The translations under genes were made by a program, and so were the position numbers. The notes under the pieces are model-generated. The model made no database searches, was not told where the DNA came from, and worked only from the letters and a program-made list of their open reading frames with translations. A DNA stretch of 64,000 nt from Neobacillus mesonae (GTDB lineage: Bacteria > Bacillota > Bacilli > Bacillales > Cytobacillaceae): the NCBI RefSeq assembly GCF_023715155.1, contig NZ_JAMBNQ010000018.1, positions 1 through 64,000 of the forward strand. The letters are read 5' to 3'. This document shows, in pieces, positions 8,331 to 18,254 of the stretch. Within the stretch, counting starts at the first letter, position 1. Every line of letters starts with the position of its first letter.

Positions 8331-9413
8331 ATGAAGTTAGGAGCCCGCATATTAAAAACGGGAATTGCTATTGTTTTATCACTTTATATTGCTCAGCTGC
8401 TCCATTCCCCTTCACCGGTATTCGCAGCGATTGCAGCTATCTTTGCCATTCAGCCTACCATTTATCGATCTTATCTAACAATAATTGAGCAAATTCAAGG
8501 GAATGTAATTGGTGCAGTTCTTGCCGTCATCTTTGTTCTGATTTTAGGAAATCATTTTATTGTGATTGGACTTGCAGCAATTATTGTTATTATTCTTCAT
8601 CTTAAATTAAAGCTTGAGAATAACATTGGACTTTCCCTTGTTACACTTATTTCTATTATGGAAACGACGAGCATGAGTTTTATTCAGTTCGCTGGAATTC
8701 GTTTTTCCACTATAATGATTGGAGTTTTTTCGGCATTTATTGTGAACCTCGTGTTCATGCCGCCAAAATATGAAAATAAGCTTTATTTAAAAATTGTCCA
8801 TACAACTGAAGAAATGATTAAGTGGATTCGACTAAGCATCCGTCATAATTATGACCATCATCTTCTTAAAGAGGATATAAAAAAATTAAAAGAAAACGTT
8901 CATTCCATGGAACAGTTATATAAACTATACAAAGAAGAACGAAAGCTATTTAAAAAGAATGATTTAGAAAAGGCACGTAAGCTGGTAGTGTACCGGCAAA
9001 TGACAATTACAGCGAGAAAAGCGCTGGATACACTGAAACGGATTCACCGCTATGAGAATGAACTTTTAGGGTTTCAGGAAAAATTTAAGCTATCCACCCA
9101 GGAGCAGCTGGATTCAATTGTCTATCATCATGAACAGCTAATGCTTCGCTTTATCGGAAAAATCCCAACGCCTGCTCCCTATCCTGAAGAGAATGTATTA
9201 TTTAATAGAGAAGAATTATTTCATTACTTTTTAAGCTATCAAAAAGAACTTGCCGGGGATGAAGAACACGAGCCTCTTGTTTACCATACGATGCAGATTA
9301 TTGCCTCTATTATTGATTATGGTGAACAGGTCGAGCACCTGGATAAATTGATTACAAGTTTCCACTCTTATCATCATAATAAAATATCCATTGAAGATAA
9401 TAATAATGAATAA
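8331..9413 (+). CDS. ygaE: YgaE, aromatic-acid-exporter-family membrane protein
   Basis: This 360-residue protein has five or six membrane helices in its first ~140 residues, followed by a long soluble helical domain. That is the half-size FUSC/ArAE layout found in Bacillus YgaE and similar proteins. The helical region has many Lys, Glu and His residues and is probably cytoplasmic. Export of aromatic acids is inferred from the family only. Start: ATG 10 bases after GAAAGGA. It converges on ygaD and shares a terminator with it. Confidence 0.88.
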   Translation: MKLGARILKTGIAIVLSLYIAQLLHSPSPVFAAIAAIFAIQPTIYRSYLTIIEQIQGNVIGAVLAVIFVLILGNHFIVIGLAAIIVIILHLKLKLENNIGLSLVTLISIMETTSMSFIQFAGIRFSTIMIGVFSAFIVNLVFMPPKYENKLYLKIVHTTEEMIKWIRLSIRHNYDHHLLKEDIKKLKENVHSMEQLYKLYKEERKLFKKNDLEKARKLVVYRQMTITARKALDTLKRIHRYENELLGFQEKFKLSTQEQLDSIVYHHEQLMLRFIGKIPTPAPYPEENVLFNREELFHYFLSYQKELAGDEEHEPLVYHTMQIIASIIDYGEQVEHLDKLITSFHSYHHNKISIEDNNNE

Positions 9414-9443
9414 AAAACCGAAGCAGATTAGTTTGCTTCGGTT
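9412..9443. terminator. Shared terminator of ygaE and ygaD
   Basis: ACCGAAGCA (9417-9425) pairs with TGCTTCGGT (9434-9442). The U tract is strong on the minus strand and weaker on the plus strand. The ygaD stop codon lies inside the hairpin. Confidence 0.8.
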
Positions 9444-11194
9444 TCTTGATGTTCCAATTGCTGGACCTGAAATAGTTTATAGTAATCCCCTTGTTTTTCC
9501 ATCAGTTCATCATGTGTGCCCACTTCCACGATTCGGCCATGTTTAATTAAAACAATTCGGTCTGCATGAGTAATCGTTGATAAACGGTGGGCAACAATGA
9601 AAGTTGTCCGTTCTTTGGCTAATTTCTCGAGTGACTCCTGAATTAAATGTTCACTCTCTAAATCCAGTGCTGATGTAGCTTCATCTAAAATAAGCAAGGG
9701 TGGATTTTTCAAAAATACCCGTGCAATAGCAATTCTCTGTTTTTGTCCTCCGGAAAGTTTAACCCCTCTTTCCCCAACCTTTGTATCATATCCTTCAGCA
9801 AGATGGGTAATAAACTCGTGGGCATTAGCCGCTTTGGCTGCATTGATCACTTCTTCTTCCGCAGCATCCGGTTTCCCTAGTAAAATATTATCCCTGACCG
9901 ATTCACTGAAAAGTATATTATCTTGAAAAACGACGCCAATTTTATCTCTTAAGGACTGTACCTTAAACTTCCGGATGTCCACCCCATCAAGCAGAATGCC
10001 CCCATCTGTTACGTCATAGAATCGCGGAATTAAACTGACAAACGTCGATTTTCCGCCTCCGCTCATCCCAACAAGAGCAACTGTTTCTCCCTGTTTTACA
10101 TGGATGTTGATATTTTTCAACACGGTTTCTTCCCCTTCGTTATAGGAAAAGGAAACACCTTCAAACGAAAGTTCCCCTTTTACCTGCCTTAATTCCACAG
10201 CATCAGGAGCATCCACCACATCATATTTTTCGTCCATAAATTCAAATACCCGGTCCATAGAAGCAAATGATTGGGTAATGGTTGTTGATGAGTTGACCAG
10301 TCTTCTTAGCGGATTATAGAGCTTATCAATATAGGCATAAAACGCCATCATTGTTCCTAATGACAAGCTGCCCTCAATTACAAGATAGCCAGAATAAGAA
10401 ATGACAAGCAATGGGGCAATATCTGTTATCGTGTTAACAACAGAAAAGGATTTGGCATTCCAGCTTGTATGCTTTAACGCTTTATCTAAAAAATTGTAAT
10501 TCACTTTATTGAACTGTTTTTGTTCGTGTTCTTCGATGGCAAAGCTTTTGATTACCGACATTCCCTGAACGCGTTCGTGCAAATAGCTTTGAACTTCTGC
10601 CAATGCCTGGGACCTGACTCTCGTTAACCTTCGCAGGTTTCCAAAGAAATAGCGGATAGAAAAAGCATATAGCGGAAAAAGCAAAATAGAAACAATCGTC
10701 AGCTTCACATTCATAGAAAACATAAGAATAATAGCAATAATAATGGTAGCCATATCAAGCCAAAGATTCATCAGACCTGTAACGACAAAAGTTTTCGTTT
10801 GTTCCACATCATTAATCACGCGTGAAATGATTTCTCCTGCCCGAGTATTCGAATAATACTTAAAGCTTAATTTTTGAATATGTTCATACATCGCACCGCG
10901 TAGATCGAATAATATTTTATTGGAAGTCCACTGTGCAAAATATTGACGGTAATATTCAATTGGCGGCCGAAGAACGATAAAAATGACAACCATTATTCCC
11001 ATCATAACCAATAATTTATGAACTTTTTCATCACCGGCTAAATTGGGATTTTGCAGAATATCATCTACCACATATTTAAGTAATAGTGGAAGAATGAGCG
11101 GTATCGCAAATTTAATGATTCCAATGATGATTGTCACAATAATTTGCCAGCGGTAGGGTTTGACAAATGCAAGATACCTGCGGATACTCTCCAG
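9428..11194 (-). CDS. ygaD: YgaD, MsbA-like ABC multidrug exporter
   Basis: This is a half-size ABC exporter with six membrane helices (about residues 15-310) fused to a nucleotide-binding domain. It shows Walker A GMSGGGKS, signature LSGGQKQR, Walker B LLILDEAT and the H-loop VAHRLST. It would act as a homodimer in the cytoplasmic membrane; the substrate is unknown. The start is unusual. A CTG at 11192-11194 lies six bases after GGGGGG and gives [10 protein letters not shown], close to the B. subtilis N-terminus. The only upstream ATG (11242) lies within a terminator hairpin and gives a 16-residue extension of unlikely composition. Confidence 0.9.
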   Translation of the reverse strand: MESIRRYLAFVKPYRWQIIVTIIIGIIKFAIPLILPLLLKYVVDDILQNPNLAGDEKVHKLLVMMGIMVVIFIVLRPPIEYYRQYFAQWTSNKILFDLRGAMYEHIQKLSFKYYSNTRAGEIISRVINDVEQTKTFVVTGLMNLWLDMATIIIAIILMFSMNVKLTIVSILLFPLYAFSIRYFFGNLRRLTRVRSQALAEVQSYLHERVQGMSVIKSFAIEEHEQKQFNKVNYNFLDKALKHTSWNAKSFSVVNTITDIAPLLVISYSGYLVIEGSLSLGTMMAFYAYIDKLYNPLRRLVNSSTTITQSFASMDRVFEFMDEKYDVVDAPDAVELRQVKGELSFEGVSFSYNEGEETVLKNINIHVKQGETVALVGMSGGGKSTFVSLIPRFYDVTDGGILLDGVDIRKFKVQSLRDKIGVVFQDNILFSESVRDNILLGKPDAAEEEVINAAKAANAHEFITHLAEGYDTKVGERGVKLSGGQKQRIAIARVFLKNPPLLILDEATSALDLESEHLIQESLEKLAKERTTFIVAHRLSTITHADRIVLIKHGRIVEVGTHDELMEKQGDYYKLFQVQQLEHQETEAN

Positions 11195-11217
11195 TGTAAT
11201 CCCCCCTTTTATTACAT

Positions 11218-11251
11218 GGAAAACGCCTGTTGAACATGTCAACAGGCGTTT
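11218..11251 (-). terminator. Terminator between ygaC and ygaD
   Basis: AAACGCCTGTTGA (11221-11233) pairs with TCAACAGGCGTTT (11239-11251), a perfect 13-bp stem with a five-base loop. On the minus strand it is followed by T residues. Confidence 0.85.
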
Positions 11252-11267
11252 AATACACTAAACACCA

Positions 11268-11798
11268 CTATCGTCTGTACGTTAAATAACGTTCATACCA
11301 TATATCGATAAAATCAGGTGCAAACGGACCAGTCCGCTGTCTAATCATGTGAATCAATTTATCGACATTCCGTTTCAAAATCTGATCAATGACATCGGGA
11401 TAATTCATTTCACGCCGATGACGTTCATATTCATCCTCGTCCAGCAAATTAAAAGTCATATCAGGGAACACTTTTATATCGAGATCATAATCAATATATT
11501 TTAGTGCCTCACCGTCAAAAATAAATGGTGAACTGATATTACAATAATAATAAATGCCGTCCTCACGAATCATTCCAATCACATTAAACCAATATTGTGA
11601 GTGAAAGTAGCAAATGGCAGGTTCCCTTGTAATCCAGGTTCTGCCGTCTGATTCCGTCACCAATGTACGGTCATTACCGCCAATCACTAAATTTTGCGAT
11701 GCTTTTAAAACGGTGGTTTCTTCCCAGACGCGATGGATGTGCCCATTGTGTTTGTAACTATGTATTTGTACTGGTTCACCTTCGATGGGTACGCCCAT
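11268..11798 (-). CDS. ygaC: YgaC, DUF402 nucleoside tri/diphosphate phosphatase-like protein
   Basis: This 176-residue cytosolic protein belongs to the DUF402 family, whose characterised members hydrolyse nucleoside tri- and diphosphates. The beta-rich core includes [15 protein letters not shown] and [10 protein letters not shown], where the Asp/Glu cluster would bind metal. The chosen ATG at 11798 gives the family length and follows AGGGGAG; a frame extending to 11870 is open but not supported by a ribosome site. It lies between ygaB and ygaD as in B. subtilis. Confidence 0.88.
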   Translation of the reverse strand: MGVPIEGEPVQIHSYKHNGHIHRVWEETTVLKASQNLVIGGNDRTLVTESDGRTWITREPAICYFHSQYWFNVIGMIREDGIYYYCNISSPFIFDGEALKYIDYDLDIKVFPDMTFNLLDEDEYERHRREMNYPDVIDQILKRNVDKLIHMIRQRTGPFAPDFIDIWYERYLTYRR

Positions 11799-11915
11799 GT
11801 TCTCCCCTACCTTCATTCCGAACACTTTGTAACCTATCTTACCAAAAAATTTACCGACAAAAGGCAACAAAGAATAGTCCTTTTCTTCTTATTATAACGG
11901 TTATGACAAGAATTT

Positions 11916-11950
11916 AAAACAAAAGAGCCATATTTCCCATTGGCTCTTTG
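11916..11950 (-). terminator. Terminator of ygaB
   Basis: On the minus strand CAAAGAGCCA pairs with TGGCTCTTTTG, followed by TTTT. It lies 15 bp past the ygaB stop codon. Confidence 0.85.
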
Positions 11951-11965
11951 AAAATTTTACGTATT

Positions 11966-12220
11966 TTAGGAAGGAGTCAGATCCATTTCCCGGTAGGAAT
12001 TAATGACTTCTTCTGTTTGCTTTTCAAAAATGTTCTGTATTTCTTTTAATTCTTTTTTCATTTGTTGAATTTCTATTTGGATACTTTCAAGATCTGTTTT
12101 ATCTTGCAAGGCTAGAAGTTCCGCTTGAATGTCCTGACAGCGCTCAAGCTCTGCCTGCAGAAACAGCAATTTTTCCATTGTTGCCATCTGTTCAGAAACT
12201 AATCGATTAAAATCATTCAT
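11966..12220 (-). CDS. ygaB: YgaB-like small coiled-coil protein
   Basis: This 84-residue, highly charged protein is predicted to be almost entirely helical. Leu, Ile and Met recur at heptad-like spacing (MEKLLFLQAELERCQ, IQIEIQQMKKELKEIQ), pointing to a coiled coil. Its length and position between sspE and ygaC match B. subtilis ygaB. Function is unknown. The ATG follows GGTGGTGAGGAA, a good ribosome site. Confidence 0.8.
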   Translation of the reverse strand: MNDFNRLVSEQMATMEKLLFLQAELERCQDIQAELLALQDKTDLESIQIEIQQMKKELKEIQNIFEKQTEEVINSYREMDLTPS

Positions 12221-12313
12221 TTCCTCACCACCTATTTTAAAGTACCCTTATGTATTCTTTATAAAAGAGATAATTCCCTTTGACTATTTCTGTAGAGTGA
12301 AAGGAAGTTTTGT

Positions 12314-12355
12314 CGAAAAAAGAAGGCACTCCATTCCGAATGAGGAGCGCCTTCC
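12314..12355 (-). terminator. Terminator of sspE
   Basis: The minus strand reads GGAAGGCGCTCC, then a loop, then GGAGTGCCTTC followed by TTTTTTC. This is a strong rho-independent terminator. Confidence 0.9.
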
Positions 12356-12371
12356 AAATAAATATGTTTAA

Positions 12372-12692
12372 TTAGCTTTGGCCAAATTTGCCAGCATTTT
12401 GGTTTTTACGAGACTCTGCTTGCTGGTTTTGCTTTCTAACCTCAGCAGCATTTGTTTCGCTTGCAAATTCTGTTCCGAATTGTCCAGCAGCACCGCCTGC
12501 TTGAGCAGAACCACCTGCTTGAGCGGAACGAGCGTTTTGCTGTCTAACTTCTGCAGCATTTGTTTCGCTTGCGAATTCAGTACCAAATTGTCCTGCAGAA
12601 CCTGCACCAGTCGATTGTGCATTTTGTTGTCTAACTTCCTGGATATTAGTTCCAGCAGAAGTTTTGTTTGGCTGTTGATTGAATTTTGCCAT
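12372..12692 (-). CDS. sspE: Gamma-type small acid-soluble spore protein SspE
   Basis: This 106-residue protein stores amino acids in the spore core and is degraded by the GPR protease at germination. It is Gln/Asn/Ala-rich and contains two long repeats of the QFGTEFASETNAAEVR type, each holding the GPR-cleavage-like core EFASE, joined by linkers rich in Ala, Gly and Gln. This is the known layout of gamma SASPs. The ATG at 12692 follows GGAGGTGATATCA, a near-perfect ribosome site. It would be expressed in the forespore under sigma-G; I could not assign the promoter hexamers with confidence. Confidence 0.95.
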   Translation of the reverse strand: MAKFNQQPNKTSAGTNIQEVRQQNAQSTGAGSAGQFGTEFASETNAAEVRQQNARSAQAGGSAQAGGAAGQFGTEFASETNAAEVRKQNQQAESRKNQNAGKFGQS

Positions 12693-12758
12693 TGATATCA
12701 CCTCCACGAATTTTAATTTACCCCGGTTCGTGAAGATTATCCGAAAAAAATAATAAAA

Positions 12759-13571
<813 letters not shown>

Positions 13572-13615
13572 TTATACAAAAAACTAACTTAAGATTGCTT
13601 GAAAGGAGTATGTGA

Positions 13616-13810
13616 ATGATGTATGCCGGGCGGGATATGACCGAATTATCAATGATGTCGATTACAGATTGGAAGGATGAGGAACTGGGGTATTTTCATC
13701 ATGCACTGCAACAGATTATGCCTTATTTAAATACAGAAGGGCAGACTATTCACCGCGAAATTATGGATGAAATTCAAATCAGGGGCGGAACCCAGCAGCT
13801 TAAGCTTTAA
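13616..13810 (+). CDS. yfhS: YfhS-like small protein
   Basis: This short cytosolic protein of 64 residues lies between fabL and mutY, the position of yfhS in B. subtilis (about 74 residues). It is acidic in the middle (DWKDEELGYF) and has no membrane segment or Cys motif. Two consecutive ATGs follow AAAGGAG by 9 and 12 bases, so the start may be either. Function is unknown. It ends near a long inverted repeat. Confidence 0.72.
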   Translation: MMYAGRDMTELSMMSITDWKDEELGYFHHALQQIMPYLNTEGQTIHREIMDEIQIRGGTQQLKL

Positions 13811-13817
13811 TTTTGGG

Positions 13818-13862
13818 ATTGGCGGCCGAAGAAGGATCCATTTAATTTTTTCGGCCGCCAAT
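13818..13862 (+). other. Long inverted repeat after yfhS
   Basis: ATTGGCGGCCGAA (13818-13830) is matched by its exact complement TTCGGCCGCCAAT (13850-13862). The T run lies in the loop rather than after the stem, so it may end transcription weakly or serve another purpose. Confidence 0.6.
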
Positions 13863-13949
13863 AAAAATCAATTGGCAGCCATCTGTTAAGTCTTTCCATG
13901 ATTTGGTCAACAATAAGGCCTATTGGCGACTCCAGAGGGGCGAATTTTT

Positions 13950-15074
13950 CTACTCTTTTTCAGCGAATAACTCTCCATTCTCAAGTGAATTCAAATAAAT
14001 CTTAAACATCTTCTGATAAGGAACCGGAAAAGCAAATTGTTCTAATTCTCCCTCTGAAACCAGCTTCCACTCTTCACTTTCCTCCAAGACAACATTTATT
14101 TTTCCAATGTAAATCTTAAGATTCCAAATTAAATGAGAAAAGACATGTTCCACCTGGCCTATAATTTTGTCTAAATGAATGTTTAAACCGAGTAAGCTGT
14201 TAAAAGCCTCTTCTAAATGTGCTCGTTCTTTATCTAATGGGTGTTCTATTTCTACATTTGGAAATTCCCATAAGTTTGCAAGAAGTCCTGTGGAAGGGCG
14301 TTTATGAATCAGGATTTTCCCGTTTTTATCCTCTAAAATTGCCGCTGCCAGCTGAACATTTCGTGTTTTCGTTTTTTTCGTTTTTACCGGCAGATCGTTT
14401 TGCACCCCTTCTTCAAAAGCACGGCAATGCTCTCGAACCGGACATAAAAGACATGCTGGGGAAGTCGGTGTGCATATTAACGCACCTAGTTCCATTAAAG
14501 CTTGATTAAAAGCAGAAGGATCCTCATGGGAAATAAGTTCACGAACAGCCTGTTCAAACACCTTTCTTGTTGCCGGACGAGCGATGTCTTCCCAAATGGA
14601 AAGAATTCTTGAAATTACCCTCATTACATTCCCATCAACCGCAGGCTCCGGCTGGCCGTAAGCAATACTTAAAATGGCACCCGCTGTATACGGCCCTACC
14701 CCTTTAAGCTTGGAAATCTCTTCAGGAGTGTCAGGTACAACGCCATTGTATTGCTCCCTCACTTCTTTAACAGCAGATTGTAAATTTCGCACTCTGGAAT
14801 AGTAGCCCAGACCCTCCCAAGCCTTTAGAACCTTTTCTTCATCGGCATCAGCCAAATCATCAATGGAAGGAAACCACTCCATAAACCGATTGAAATATGG
14901 AATAACCGTATCGACTCTTGTTTGCTGCAGCATAATTTCCGAAACCCAAACTTTATATGGATCCTGGTCTTTTCGCCATGGCAAATCCCGTTGTTCTCTT
15001 TTAAACCAATCAATTAAGTCTTTTTGAAAACTTTCTATATTCATTTTTTCTATATTTTTTAGTACAATCGACAT
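13950..15074 (-). CDS. mutY: MutY, adenine DNA glycosylase
   Basis: MutY removes adenine mispaired with 8-oxoguanine. The 374-residue protein has the helix-hairpin-helix glycosylase domain with the catalytic Glu in [10 protein letters not shown] and the catalytic Asp in AVDGNVMR. The [10 protein letters not shown] hairpin is present. The [4Fe-4S] loop follows as C-x6-C-x2-C-x5-C ([17 protein letters not shown]). A C-terminal MutT-like domain recognises 8-oxoG. Length is normal. The ATG follows GGAGGAAAAAGT. The gene is divergent from yfhP, as in B. subtilis. Confidence 0.97.
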   Translation of the reverse strand: MSIVLKNIEKMNIESFQKDLIDWFKREQRDLPWRKDQDPYKVWVSEIMLQQTRVDTVIPYFNRFMEWFPSIDDLADADEEKVLKAWEGLGYYSRVRNLQSAVKEVREQYNGVVPDTPEEISKLKGVGPYTAGAILSIAYGQPEPAVDGNVMRVISRILSIWEDIARPATRKVFEQAVRELISHEDPSAFNQALMELGALICTPTSPACLLCPVREHCRAFEEGVQNDLPVKTKKTKTRNVQLAAAILEDKNGKILIHKRPSTGLLANLWEFPNVEIEHPLDKERAHLEEAFNSLLGLNIHLDKIIGQVEHVFSHLIWNLKIYIGKINVVLEESEEWKLVSEGELEQFAFPVPYQKMFKIYLNSLENGELFAEKE

Positions 15075-15190
15075 ACTTTTTCCTCCATATTAATAAACAA
15101 ACGATGAAAAGGGTATATAATAAAAGTAACTCGTTTTACGATAATCCACTTTGTCGGATTTGACAAGGATATTTAAGGGGGACAATTTTT

Positions 15191-16171
15191 TTGGATACTG
15201 GAACACATGTTGTAATGGGAATTGCACTTGGCGGTCTGGCAACACTGGATCCAGTAGTCGCTGGGAGTCACGTCACGACAACAAGCGTGATAATAGCAAC
15301 CATTGTTGGTTCTCAAATACCTGATATTGATACAGTTTTAAAATTGAGGAATAATGCCATTTATATTCGAAATCATCGCGGCGTCACTCACTCCATGCCG
15401 GCAGTAGTTTTATGGCCGCTTTTAATCAGTGCTGTGCTATATGCCTTTTTCCCGGGAGCGAACCTTCTCCATTTATGGGCGTGGGCGTTTGCTGCAGTAT
15501 TTATCCATGTTTTTGTTGATATTTTTAATGCTTATGGCACTCAAGCCCTTAGGCCGCTTAGTTCCAAATGGGTGGCATTAGGCTGGATCAACACATTTGA
15601 CCCATTTATTTTTACCATTCATGTTCTTGGCATTCTGGCATGGATATTAGGAGCACATCCGGGATTTACCTTTCTCTTAATGTATTTTATCATCATTGGT
15701 TATTACTTTAAGCGATATCAGACAAGGAAACGGGTCTTGATGGAAGTGCGTGTACTCATTCCTGATGCAACGGATATCATCGTTGCCCCAACGATGAAGT
15801 TTCACCAGTGGCGGATTGCAGCCATGAATGAAACAATCTTTTTCGTAGGCAGATCCTTGGACGGCAAAGTAGAAATTCTAGATCGGTTTAAACGTATTCC
15901 AGTGCCGGACACACCTGTTATAGAAGCAGCGAAAAAGGATCCGAATATTTCAGCTTTCCTCTCCTTCTCGCCGGTTTACCGCTGGGAAGTGGATGAATTT
16001 GATGATTATTATGAAGTCCGGTTTATTGATTTACGCTACCGAAGCAATGGTCATTACCCATTTGTTGCAGTGGTACAGCTGGATAACAATTTAAAGCCGA
16101 TTACCTCCTATACCGGCTGGGTATTCAGCGAAAAAAAATTAAGAAAAAAATTAGGAGTTTTACCAGGATAA
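15191..16171 (+). CDS. yfhP: YfhP, membrane-bound YdjM-family predicted metal hydrolase
   Basis: This 326-residue membrane protein has four or five hydrophobic helices in its first ~185 residues and a soluble C-terminal domain of ~140 residues. The motifs DTGTHVVMG, QIPDIDT and NHRGVTHS hold the His and Asp residues conserved in the YdjM/LexA-binding membrane family, which is thought to bind metal. It starts at TTG about nine bases after AAGGGGGA. It corresponds to yfhP beside mutY in B. subtilis. Its substrate is not known. Confidence 0.86.
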   Translation: MDTGTHVVMGIALGGLATLDPVVAGSHVTTTSVIIATIVGSQIPDIDTVLKLRNNAIYIRNHRGVTHSMPAVVLWPLLISAVLYAFFPGANLLHLWAWAFAAVFIHVFVDIFNAYGTQALRPLSSKWVALGWINTFDPFIFTIHVLGILAWILGAHPGFTFLLMYFIIIGYYFKRYQTRKRVLMEVRVLIPDATDIIVAPTMKFHQWRIAAMNETIFFVGRSLDGKVEILDRFKRIPVPDTPVIEAAKKDPNISAFLSFSPVYRWEVDEFDDYYEVRFIDLRYRSNGHYPFVAVVQLDNNLKPITSYTGWVFSEKKLRKKLGVLPG

Positions 16172-16175
16172 ATAT

Positions 16176-16208
16176 AAAAAGCGGTGACACAATTCGTCAC
16201 CGCTTTTT
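16176..16208. terminator. Bidirectional terminator between yfhP and yfhJ
   Basis: AAAAAGCGGTGAC pairs perfectly with GTCACCGCTTTTT around a seven-base loop, giving U tracts in both directions. Confidence 0.93.
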
Positions 16209-16250
16209 ATATTTATTCCTTTGCGGCTCACTTAAGGGCCCATTTTCATT

Positions 16251-16520
16251 TTAATGCAATGTATACTTGTCCTGTTCCAAAAAATGCTTGTATTTGGGAT
16301 TAACCGCAGTAAACTCATGCAGCTTATCTCCATAATTTTCGATCCATTGTTTGACAATTCTCTCCGTCATTTCACTTCCCATGTATTCCTCGCCTGCCCT
16401 GGCATAGGTCGTTTCGAAATCCTCCCATAACAATTCAACCCATGTGCGTGCTTGGTAATAGGAAAGATGGTCATTTTTTTCAAGCAGTTTCTTTGCTAAC
16501 CGTTCATGATAGTCATTCAT
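16251..16520 (-). CDS. yfhJ: YfhJ, WVELL-motif protein
   Basis: This 89-residue cytosolic protein carries the motif ARTWVELLWEDFE near residues 24-36 that gives the WVELL family its name. The rest is helical and acidic with a C-terminal segment NPKYKHFLE. Its length and place next to sspK match B. subtilis yfhJ. The ATG lies after AAAGGGGTGTTAGA. Function is unknown. Confidence 0.9.
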   Translation of the reverse strand: MNDYHERLAKKLLEKNDHLSYYQARTWVELLWEDFETTYARAGEEYMGSEMTERIVKQWIENYGDKLHEFTAVNPKYKHFLEQDKYTLH

Positions 16521-16650
16521 TCTAACACCCCTTTACCATTTTCTTTTATCATAAGAAAAGCATTTAGGCAAATAATAAATTTACGTGGTAAGCATCGCAA
16601 AAAAAAGCTTTGCTTTTCACGCTCCTCATTCCCTTTCTTGGAGGTATAAC

Positions 16651-16827
16651 ATGAGAAATAAAGAGCGTAACTTCCCCAACCAAAATAATAATAAGCTAGA
16701 GGGAGAACCGCGCGCAAAAGCGGAATATGCATCGAAAAGAGCGGACGGCACCATTAATACGCACCCGCAAGAACGGATGCGGGCTTCTGGTGAACGTGAC
16801 GACGAATCACCGCAAGTTTGGCAATAA
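16651..16827 (+). CDS. sspK: Small acid-soluble spore protein K (SspK)
   Basis: This minor SASP of 58 residues shows the family pattern: [30 protein letters not shown] and [10 protein letters not shown]. It is basic and packed into the spore core. It is eight residues longer than B. subtilis SspK (about 50), the extra being an acidic tail. The ATG at 16651 follows GGAGGTATAAC; longer open frames upstream lack a site. It is divergent from yfhJ. Confidence 0.93.
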   Translation: MRNKERNFPNQNNNKLEGEPRAKAEYASKRADGTINTHPQERMRASGERDDESPQVWQ

Positions 16828-16845
16828 ATATGTAAAGCAAGATTT

Positions 16846-16887
16846 CAAAAAACACGACAAACCAGGGATCAGTTCTCTGGTTTGTCT
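16846..16887 (-). terminator. Terminator of yfhH
   Basis: GACAAACCAG (16856-16865) pairs with CTGGTTTGTC. The U tract (GTGTTTTTT) is on the minus strand, so it serves yfhH. It may also act weakly on sspK from the other side. Confidence 0.75.
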
Positions 16888-16894
16888 CAACTTA

Positions 16895-17218
16895 TTATTT
16901 CAGTTTGCCTAACAAGGAAATTGGCAATGCTTCTTCTTTTCCGCTGCCGCCTAATCGATATCCCCATGCAAATACACCATTAATGTAATCAATTTTAAAA
17001 TATTCACCTGGAGCACCTTCAATTTCGTAAACTTGCTCAGGCTTAAATTGGCTCGGATCTAACAAGTATGCTCGTGCCATCTGCACTTTTCTCTCTAAAA
17101 CCGCAAATTCATTGACATAACCTAGCTGCTCTGCTTTACGTGCTTTTTCTTGCAGTCCCGCAATTTCCTGCCATAATTCTTGTTCTGTCATATCACTATA
17201 CCGTCTCTCCTGCTGCAT
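16895..17218 (-). CDS. yfhH: YfhH, DUF1811 protein
   Basis: This cytosolic protein of 107 residues matches YfhH. An N-terminal helical pair (about 1-60, EIAGLQEKARKAEQLG..NEFAVLERK) is followed by a small beta domain with FKIDYINGVFAWGYRLG. The ATG at 17218 follows GGGAGTG by six bases; an upstream start at 17233 is less well placed. Its position near sspK and recX matches B. subtilis. Function is unknown. Confidence 0.88.
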   Translation of the reverse strand: MQQERRYSDMTEQELWQEIAGLQEKARKAEQLGYVNEFAVLERKVQMARAYLLDPSQFKPEQVYEIEGAPGEYFKIDYINGVFAWGYRLGGSGKEEALPISLLGKLK

Positions 17219-17333
17219 TTGTTTCACTCCCAAATATCGTTTTATCTTAGTATAATTTTTTTGGTAAAATTAATAAAGGAAAATATCAATTGGCAGGGTA
17301 CTTTGCACCCGCATTTTAAGGAGATTTTTGTTC

Positions 17334-18002
17334 ATGAAAACAATTATTGTTACCGGGGCAGGCACCGGATTAGGAAAAGAATTAGCACTATTATTTTCGA
17401 AAAAAGGGTACCATTTATTATTAACAGGAAGAAGAGAAGAAACATTAGCCAGCGCGAAAAAGGAAATTGAAGAGACAGGTGGTAAGGCAGATATCCTGAC
17501 ACTGGATATTCGCAGCAGTGAAGATATTTCTAAAAAGATGGATGGAATCAGCAGTCAATATTCAGTTTACGGATTGGTAAACAATGCTGGTGTAGGTCAT
17601 TTTGGATATTTTGCGAATACTAGTGAGGAACAAATCAGGGAAATGTTAGATACCAATGTATTGGGTACCATTCTCATGACAAAAACTGTTTTGCCTGTGC
17701 TTGTTGAACAAGGTGAAGGGCTGGTAATGAACATTATTTCTACTGCCGGTATAAGAGGGAAAGTTCAGGAAGCAGGATATTGTGCCAGTAAATTTGCAGT
17801 AAGAGGATTTACAGAAAGCCTGCAAAAAGAATATGCAGATACGAAAATTAAATTTAATGCTGTATATATGGGCGGGATGAATACACCTTTCTGGGAAGGA
17901 AGCGACTATGTAAAAAACCCGTCAGGCCTGATGTCCGCTAAAGAAGTGGCAGAAATGATTATTGATAAAATGGATCAGGACGAAATTATTATTGAGAATT
18001 AG
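17334..18002 (+). CDS. Short-chain dehydrogenase/reductase, unknown substrate
   Basis: This 222-residue classical SDR has the cofactor-binding GAGTGLG near residue 8 and NNAGVG near residue 80. It also has Ser in MNIIST and the catalytic pair Tyr-x3-Lys in YCASK. Basic residues after the second strand (GRREE) favour NADP(H). The C-terminal region is short. It sits between yfhH and recX, where B. subtilis has the unrelated yfhF (from memory), so it looks like a lineage-specific insertion. It starts at ATG 17334 after AAGGAG. No substrate can be inferred. Confidence 0.85.
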   Translation: MKTIIVTGAGTGLGKELALLFSKKGYHLLLTGRREETLASAKKEIEETGGKADILTLDIRSSEDISKKMDGISSQYSVYGLVNNAGVGHFGYFANTSEEQIREMLDTNVLGTILMTKTVLPVLVEQGEGLVMNIISTAGIRGKVQEAGYCASKFAVRGFTESLQKEYADTKIKFNAVYMGGMNTPFWEGSDYVKNPSGLMSAKEVAEMIIDKMDQDEIIIEN

Positions 18003-18225
18003 AACGGCGTAAGAGCCTTCGAAAACAAGAACAGCTTGTTCCTGCAAGGATTATTCTTATTAGTTTCTCTTAGCGATCAGCCTAAAGACTAACAATAGTT
18101 CTTCTGCCATAAAAGTTCTTTTTTTGACTTTTATGGCAGATGGTTATTTGACCTCGAGGGGCTAGGGCCGCTTGAGCTAGCCAATCTCCAAAGTCGAAAA
18201 CATATAAATTCCATTCTGGTAATTA
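18003..18225. other. Gene-free stretch with a long hairpin
   Basis: It holds an inverted repeat TGCCATAAAAGT (18105-18116) / ACTTTTATGGCA (18127-18138) with a T-rich loop. A GC-richer segment with CTAGGGCC..GAGCTAGCC follows. Parts resemble the stretch after yfhD at 19.8-19.97 kb (GTTATTTRACCTYGAG, then ATAAATT). No coding sequence is seen. Confidence 0.45.
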
Positions 18226-18254
18226 AAAAATCAGGACGCCTTGTCATGATTTTT
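18226..18254 (-). terminator. Terminator overlapping the end of recX
   Basis: On the minus strand AAAATCATGAC pairs with GTCCTGATTTT, followed by TT. The recX stop codon TGA lies inside the stem. Confidence 0.75.

Noticed and set aside
12368..12622. A long open frame overlapping sspE in another frame
   Set aside because: It arises from the repeated sspE sequence; SspE in the chosen frame has the right motifs and a near-perfect ribosome site.
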